This document shows, one piece after another, positions 59,774 to 64,000 of a DNA stretch of 64,000 nt. Origin of the DNA: Cryptomeria japonica. Lineage: Eukaryota > Streptophyta > Pinopsida > Cupressales > Cupressaceae. Location: positions 331,075,302 through 331,139,301 of the forward strand of contig NC_081413.1 of assembly GCF_030272615.1 (NCBI RefSeq). The letters are read 5' to 3'. The position numbers were made by a program, and so were the translations under genes. The number at the start of each line of letters is the position of its first letter. The stretch's first letter is position 1. The notes under the pieces are model-generated. The model had not been told where the DNA came from, ran no database searches, and worked only from the letters and a program-made list of their open reading frames with translations.

Positions 59774-60750
59774 GTAAATTACGGAACTTTTTTCTTCCTT
59801 ATGATTTTCTCTTACATATCATCGTTACTCATGGCATTAACAACAAAATTCTATAATGTGAGCTCAAGCATTAGCTGATAAGGATTTTATTTTTTCACAG
59901 TTAGTCATGATATCATATATCTTGATACCACTGTGGAGTGTTTTTGATTCCAATACTATGTTACTATCCTAGCGATGCATAGTTGCACTGCATCCTCTCT
60001 TTTTTTGTCAAATAATGGGAATTCGCAAAAGTTTAAGTCTGTAGAGATGAAGACAATGATACCCATGTCCGAGTACTTTAAAGGGTTTAGAATAATTGCA
60101 AAGCATTAATTGTCTAATGAGACGAGGCACAGGTAGCTCTTCTCTGCAATGTAGGCACAATGTTGTTAGTCCTTCACGATCTCCTAGGTATTACATGCAC
60201 CTAAACCCAATTCTTGAATCTCCTTGAGAGGATCACAGTCATTTCAGGGTAGCAGTATATTTCATGCAAATATCAGGTCTTTGAACTTTCACAGAATATT
60301 AGGTCTTTGAACTTTCACAATATATCACAATCATAACAAATCACAAATTCCTCAAATTTTTCACAAATTTCTTGTCTTTCTCATATTCATCAGCATTGAA
60401 CTAGAAGGTGAATCCTCCTTCACATGAACTGATACATCATCAGGTAAGCCATCTTCCAATGTTTCCCTTGCTTCTTTTCTCCTCCACTTTCTAGATGTGA
60501 CAATAGAGAATATAATGTGCAAAGATGTGACAACAGAGAATATAATGTGCAAAGATATGGCCATCTTTCAAATAGTGTCTACTGATTTTTCCTCCTAAAG
60601 TAGATTGCATCATACACATATAGGCAGGGACTCTCGAATATGACACCACCACAAACATCCAGTAGAATCACATGTACAAGCCTTCATCCTTAAAATTTAA
60701 AATCTATATGAAATGTCATCTTACATTGCTTCTTGACTGAGATATTTACT
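59774..60750 (+). other. Start of intron 1 of the ABC4-like gene
   Basis: GTAAAT donor at 59774. No second exon recognised. Two small tandem duplications: a 25-base unit with TCTTTGAACTTTCACA at about 60264-60320 and a 30-base unit with GAGAATATAATGTGCAAAG at about 60492-60555. A minus-strand 67-residue frame (60361-60564) spans the second; it has a plausible look (LEDGLPDDVSVHVKEDSPSS) but no family, so it is not called as a gene. Confidence 0.5.
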
Positions 60751-61959
60751 TTGTTTCAGCCCACCAAGTGACTATGATTGAGGATGATCTGTGGTTTGCC
60801 ATCCTAGCTTTCCTAGAAGCTTTTGGAAAATTAATTTTCCTTGTGAACATGTGTCAAGTGGTGCATCTATTATTTTGTTTTCAGACTTGGATTTTGATGT
60901 TGGACACCTTTGTGAGTACTATGCCCTCTTTGGAACTACTTGTGACCTTTTCACACAATTTCCACGTTTTGTTAGTTTAGGGTTTTTGGCAGCTAGGTGG
61001 CAATTTTGAATGCCCGAGTCTCATTTTTGATACAATCATGCCTAAAGGTCTTCAATGTGCGAGTAATGTTTAAATTTTAAGTTTTGAAGTCAATAGGATC
61101 AAGTGTTAGAAATTGTTAAAATGTCAAGGTGATCCTAAATTTTGTCTAAGTGTTGAGGTTGCAACTTGCTTTGGATTTGAGCGTAAATGTGTTAAAGTGT
61201 TGCAAATTGGTGTGAATTTTGTCAAGAGCATCAAAGGTCCCACTAGGAGTCGTTTTTCTACTCCTAGGAGGTAAACTAAGTGAAAGGTGCACAAAGTCCT
61301 GATTGATCCTTTTGTGACCTTTTTCACACATTGCCCCATTGCAAACGGGGACCCCCTGTTTTTGCTTTTTAGGGTTTTGCCTTGGTGTCGCAACTGCTAA
61401 TCACCAACCTTTTAACAATGAGGAGTTAGAGGTTTTGAGGAGTCATCCAAGCCAAATAGAGAAAGCATGCCCCAATCAGTGTTTGGACATCACCAAAGGA
61501 CTCAAAAGGCCCGAAAGACGAAAATCACAATTGCTTAGGGTCAATTATGACAACTTCCTATTTTTTAGGGATTTTGCTTTTTTTTGCTTCTTTTTTCTTT
61601 TTTTTTTCTTTTTCGATTTTTGGCACTTTGGGACGAATTTGGGATTCTGCTTTTTTGGTCTTTTTTTTTGCTATTTTGAAAGTAGACCTAGGGTTTGGTC
61701 CCTTAGGTCGTGGCATCAGTGCTCGTGTCTTCAAAATCAAAAAATTATGTCTCCAAGTGTAAAAGGTAAGGTAAAAACCCTAGGCTAGGGTTTTGTTCCA
61801 GATGATCCAGGTAAAAACATGGCAGATCAAACATCAACATGGTAGACCAAACTTGAAGATGGCAGAGATGGAATGAATTCAAACATGGCACATAGACCTA
61901 TTGTCAGACCAATGTCAAGACCACCCTGGAAAAGCAGCCATCAAGTTTGCACAAGGTTT
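60751..61959. other. Repeat-derived intronic sequence, unclassified
   Basis: No gene. TGTTGGACACCTTTGTGAG near 60898 could be an LTR start, unproven. GTGACCTTTT(T)CACACA occurs twice (about 60942 and 61313). A T-rich run lies at 61560-61670. It leads directly into the GTCCGCC array. Confidence 0.4.
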
Positions 61960-63690
61960 GGACATGGCGAATAGCCCTCAAAGTCCGCCTTGCCTAGAAG
62001 ATGTCCAATGGAAGGATCAAATCCGTCAAGCACATGGAATTTAATGTCCAATGATGCTCGAAGTCTGCCTAAGAGGGTAGAAAGTATGTCTAAGGAGCTG
62101 CAAAAGCAAAGAGGGAGGATGTCCAATCAGCTATGAACCCCGCCCAAGCAATGTCCAAACTCTCATGAAGTCCACCCTCTCTAGCTGGGATTGTCTAATG
62201 GTCCTCCAAGTCCGCCTTGGCAAGATGACCTTCAAGTTTGCTCAAGGAAGGAAAGGATGAAAGCAAGGCATGAAATGCATGTCCAAACCCCAGTCAAGTC
62301 CGCCTTGTCCAAACAAGCCTCAAGTCCGCCAAAGGAAGCAAGATGAAATGGCAAAAGAATGGCAATGTCCGCCCAGCACTTGGAGGAGCATTGCATAAAG
62401 AAGACAAAGTCTGCCTAGGAGGTAGAAAGGATGTCCAAACACTTGGCAAAATCCGCCCAGCAGCAAGGAAGATAAGTCCAAACATGTGCAAAGTCCGCCT
62501 TGGCTAGAGAGCCTCCAAGTCTGCCCAAGGTGAAGAACATGAAGCAAATATGGCAAAGGTGAAGCCAAGTCCGCCTTGGCAAGACATTCTTAAACTCTGA
62601 CCTGCAGTTAGAAAGGATGGCAAAGATGAAGTAAACTCCGACATGCAGTTAGGAAGGATGACCAAACATAAGCCAAAGTCCACCCAAGAGGTTCTTGACA
62701 TGGTAAAAGGGATGTCTAACAATCATGGAAGTCTGTCCAAGAAGAAAAGCATGGTCTTGCACCATGTAAAGTCCGACTAGCAGCATAAAAAGATTGTCCA
62801 AGGACTCTCAAAGTCCGCCCAAGTAAATGAAAGCAAATTAAAGCAAGGAAGCAAAGGACGTCCAAACATGAGTCGAAGTCTGCCCACTCTTGGCTAGACA
62901 CACTAAAAAGTCCGCTCAAGGAGAAATTGAAGGTGGCAAAGCAAAATTGCAAGGTTTGGCTATGTCTAAACAAGTTCCAAGTCCGCCTTGGCTAGGGAAC
63001 CTCCAAAATCTGCCATCCTCAAAGGTTGATTGTTCAATGGAAGGGTTAAGTTTGTCCACAAGTAAATCTAAAAGCAATGTCTAAGCATCTCCAAGGTCCG
63101 CCTTGAGCATTATATTCACAAAGTCTGCCTAGGGAGATTGAAGAGTATGACAAGATGAAAGTCCGCCCTAGCAAGGAGTTTGACAAGATAGATGTGAAGC
63201 TCACCTAGCAAGGTATAAAGATTGTTTGATGGACCATGAACTCCACCCTAGGACTTGGCACGAAGGTCTTGAAGTCCGACCTAGGGAAGAAGAGGAGACA
63301 AGTCTAAACATTTGCCTAGTCCGCCAAGCAAGATAGGGCCAATAGAGGGGTAAAGTTCGCCCAAGGTTAGAAAGATGCTATGGCCAAGACTACCTTAAGT
63401 CCGCCTTGGAAGAAGATAGCATGGCATAAAGATTAAAAATCAAAGACAAGCCTAAACACTTGCCAAGTTCGCCTATGGCTTAAGGATTAGACATGGAGAT
63501 GGCTAAAGAAACATAAAGCACATGAAATTCACCATCGAAAGATCGACCAAGATTGAAAGGGTTGGAAAAGTAAAGCTCGACACCTAAAATATTTTTTATA
63601 TATTTTTTTCTAATGGATCTTTGCCAACACATTCACCTACCCAAGGAAGGAAAGGAATTTCCAAAGTCCGACCCAAGTGTTGGAATTTGC
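61960..63690. repeat. Dispersed array of about 34 GTCCGCC(TTGGC/CAAG) motifs
   Basis: The core AAGTCCGCC, with variants GTCTGCC, GTTCGCC and GTCCGAC, recurs about every 30-80 bases over 1.7 kb, usually followed by TTGG, TAGG or CAAG. Intervening sequence is purine-rich (GGAAGGATGGCAAAG). No long open frame in either direction. The array sits in the presumed intron and resembles in style the leader and LTR arrays elsewhere in the window. Confidence 0.85.
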
Positions 63691-64000
63691 CAAGAGAAAA
63701 TAAAATAAAAAATGGCTGTGTGGAATTTTTCCACAACAAAAGAATCAAATTTTGACTAAGTGTTGGAAAGAAAACTGGAAGAAAGAAGAAGATTAAAGAG
63801 GAAAAGTAAAGAGGAAATGAATAAAATCCTTGTTCGAGGGTGGAGTTTGTCCTGCTTAGCACAAGCCAAATTCAGAATTGAGGGCAAATCCATAGGCAAA
63901 GTGGGTCTAAGCATATAGATGGCCAAAATCTAGGTGTTGGAAGGTTCACACAAAGGTGTCACAAAATGAAATTGAATAGCCAAAATTTGGTTATGGGAAA
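63691..64000. other. Purine-rich sequence at the window end
   Basis: Continues the style of the array region without the motif. No gene or element end is recognised. Confidence 0.4.

Noticed and set aside
60361..60564. 67-residue minus-strand ORF
   Set aside because: It overlaps a recent tandem duplication, has no recognised family and lies in a presumed intron. It might be a captured gene fragment, but support is too weak.
61339..61788. 149-residue Phe-rich ORF
   Set aside because: It is produced by the T-rich run at 61560-61670 and has no domain.

Overview
This is nuclear DNA from a plant with a large, retrotransposon-packed genome. The evidence is eukaryotic: plant LTR retrotransposon families with plant-type primer-binding sites, AT-rich spacers, TATA boxes inside the LTRs, and one exon of a plastid-targeted enzyme ending at a GT splice donor. 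Long introns and old nested Ty3/Gypsy and Ty1/Copia copies would suit a gymnosperm, but the sequence alone does not prove that. Nearly every retroelement reading frame is broken. I see no tRNA, rRNA or CRISPR locus.

Left block (1-32374) is a nest. A roughly 13.6-kb Gypsy-derived, apparently non-autonomous element runs from beyond the left edge (5' LTR 1-758) to 13244 (3' LTR 12097-13244). It holds a stripped Gag, a Pro/Ser-rich frame, an antisense frame (8620-7581), and a third, inverted copy of its own LTR plus leader (12029-8621) placed just upstream of the antisense frame. It appears to have landed in an Athila-like Gypsy element whose PR-RT-RH-INT (13247-16863), extra sense ORF (17579-19789) and probable 3' LTR (19854-21149) follow. 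That element in turn cuts a Copia element (RT-RH 21150-22689, 3' LTR from 23109). A nearly complete second Copia element (24728-32351) with a perfect 5-bp target duplication (actgg) sits inside that LTR.

Middle block (34045-45716) is a minus-strand Tat/Ogre-like Gypsy element: 5' LTR 45716-44955, PBS, a long leader with CpG-rich motif arrays, gag, protease, a G-patch-like segment, RT, two RNase H domains and integrase. The tail of an opposite-strand ORF (34206-34709) lies 3' of integrase.

Right block: 46696-53098 is a 6.4-kb unit with LTR-like ends and the target duplication ggaga. It has only one set of LTR ends but carries an approximately 1,100-codon broken ORF between two TATA-like sites. 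A related ORF-less 2.0-kb solo LTR (54394-56412, agtat/agtac) lies nearby and cuts an older coding remnant. Its U3 contains 13 tandem palindromes. At 59507-59773 is exon 1 of what looks like a chloroplast 1,4-dihydroxy-2-naphthoate prenyltransferase (ABC4/MenA). The rest of the window is its first intron or repeat DNA, including about 34 copies of a GTCCGCC motif (61960-63690).

A common theme is that each retroelement family carries its own array of short, often palindromic or CpG-rich motifs in U3, U5 or the leader. The least conventional items are the ORF inside an LTR-like unit (46696-53098) and the inverted internal LTR placed to drive an antisense ORF (7581-12029).
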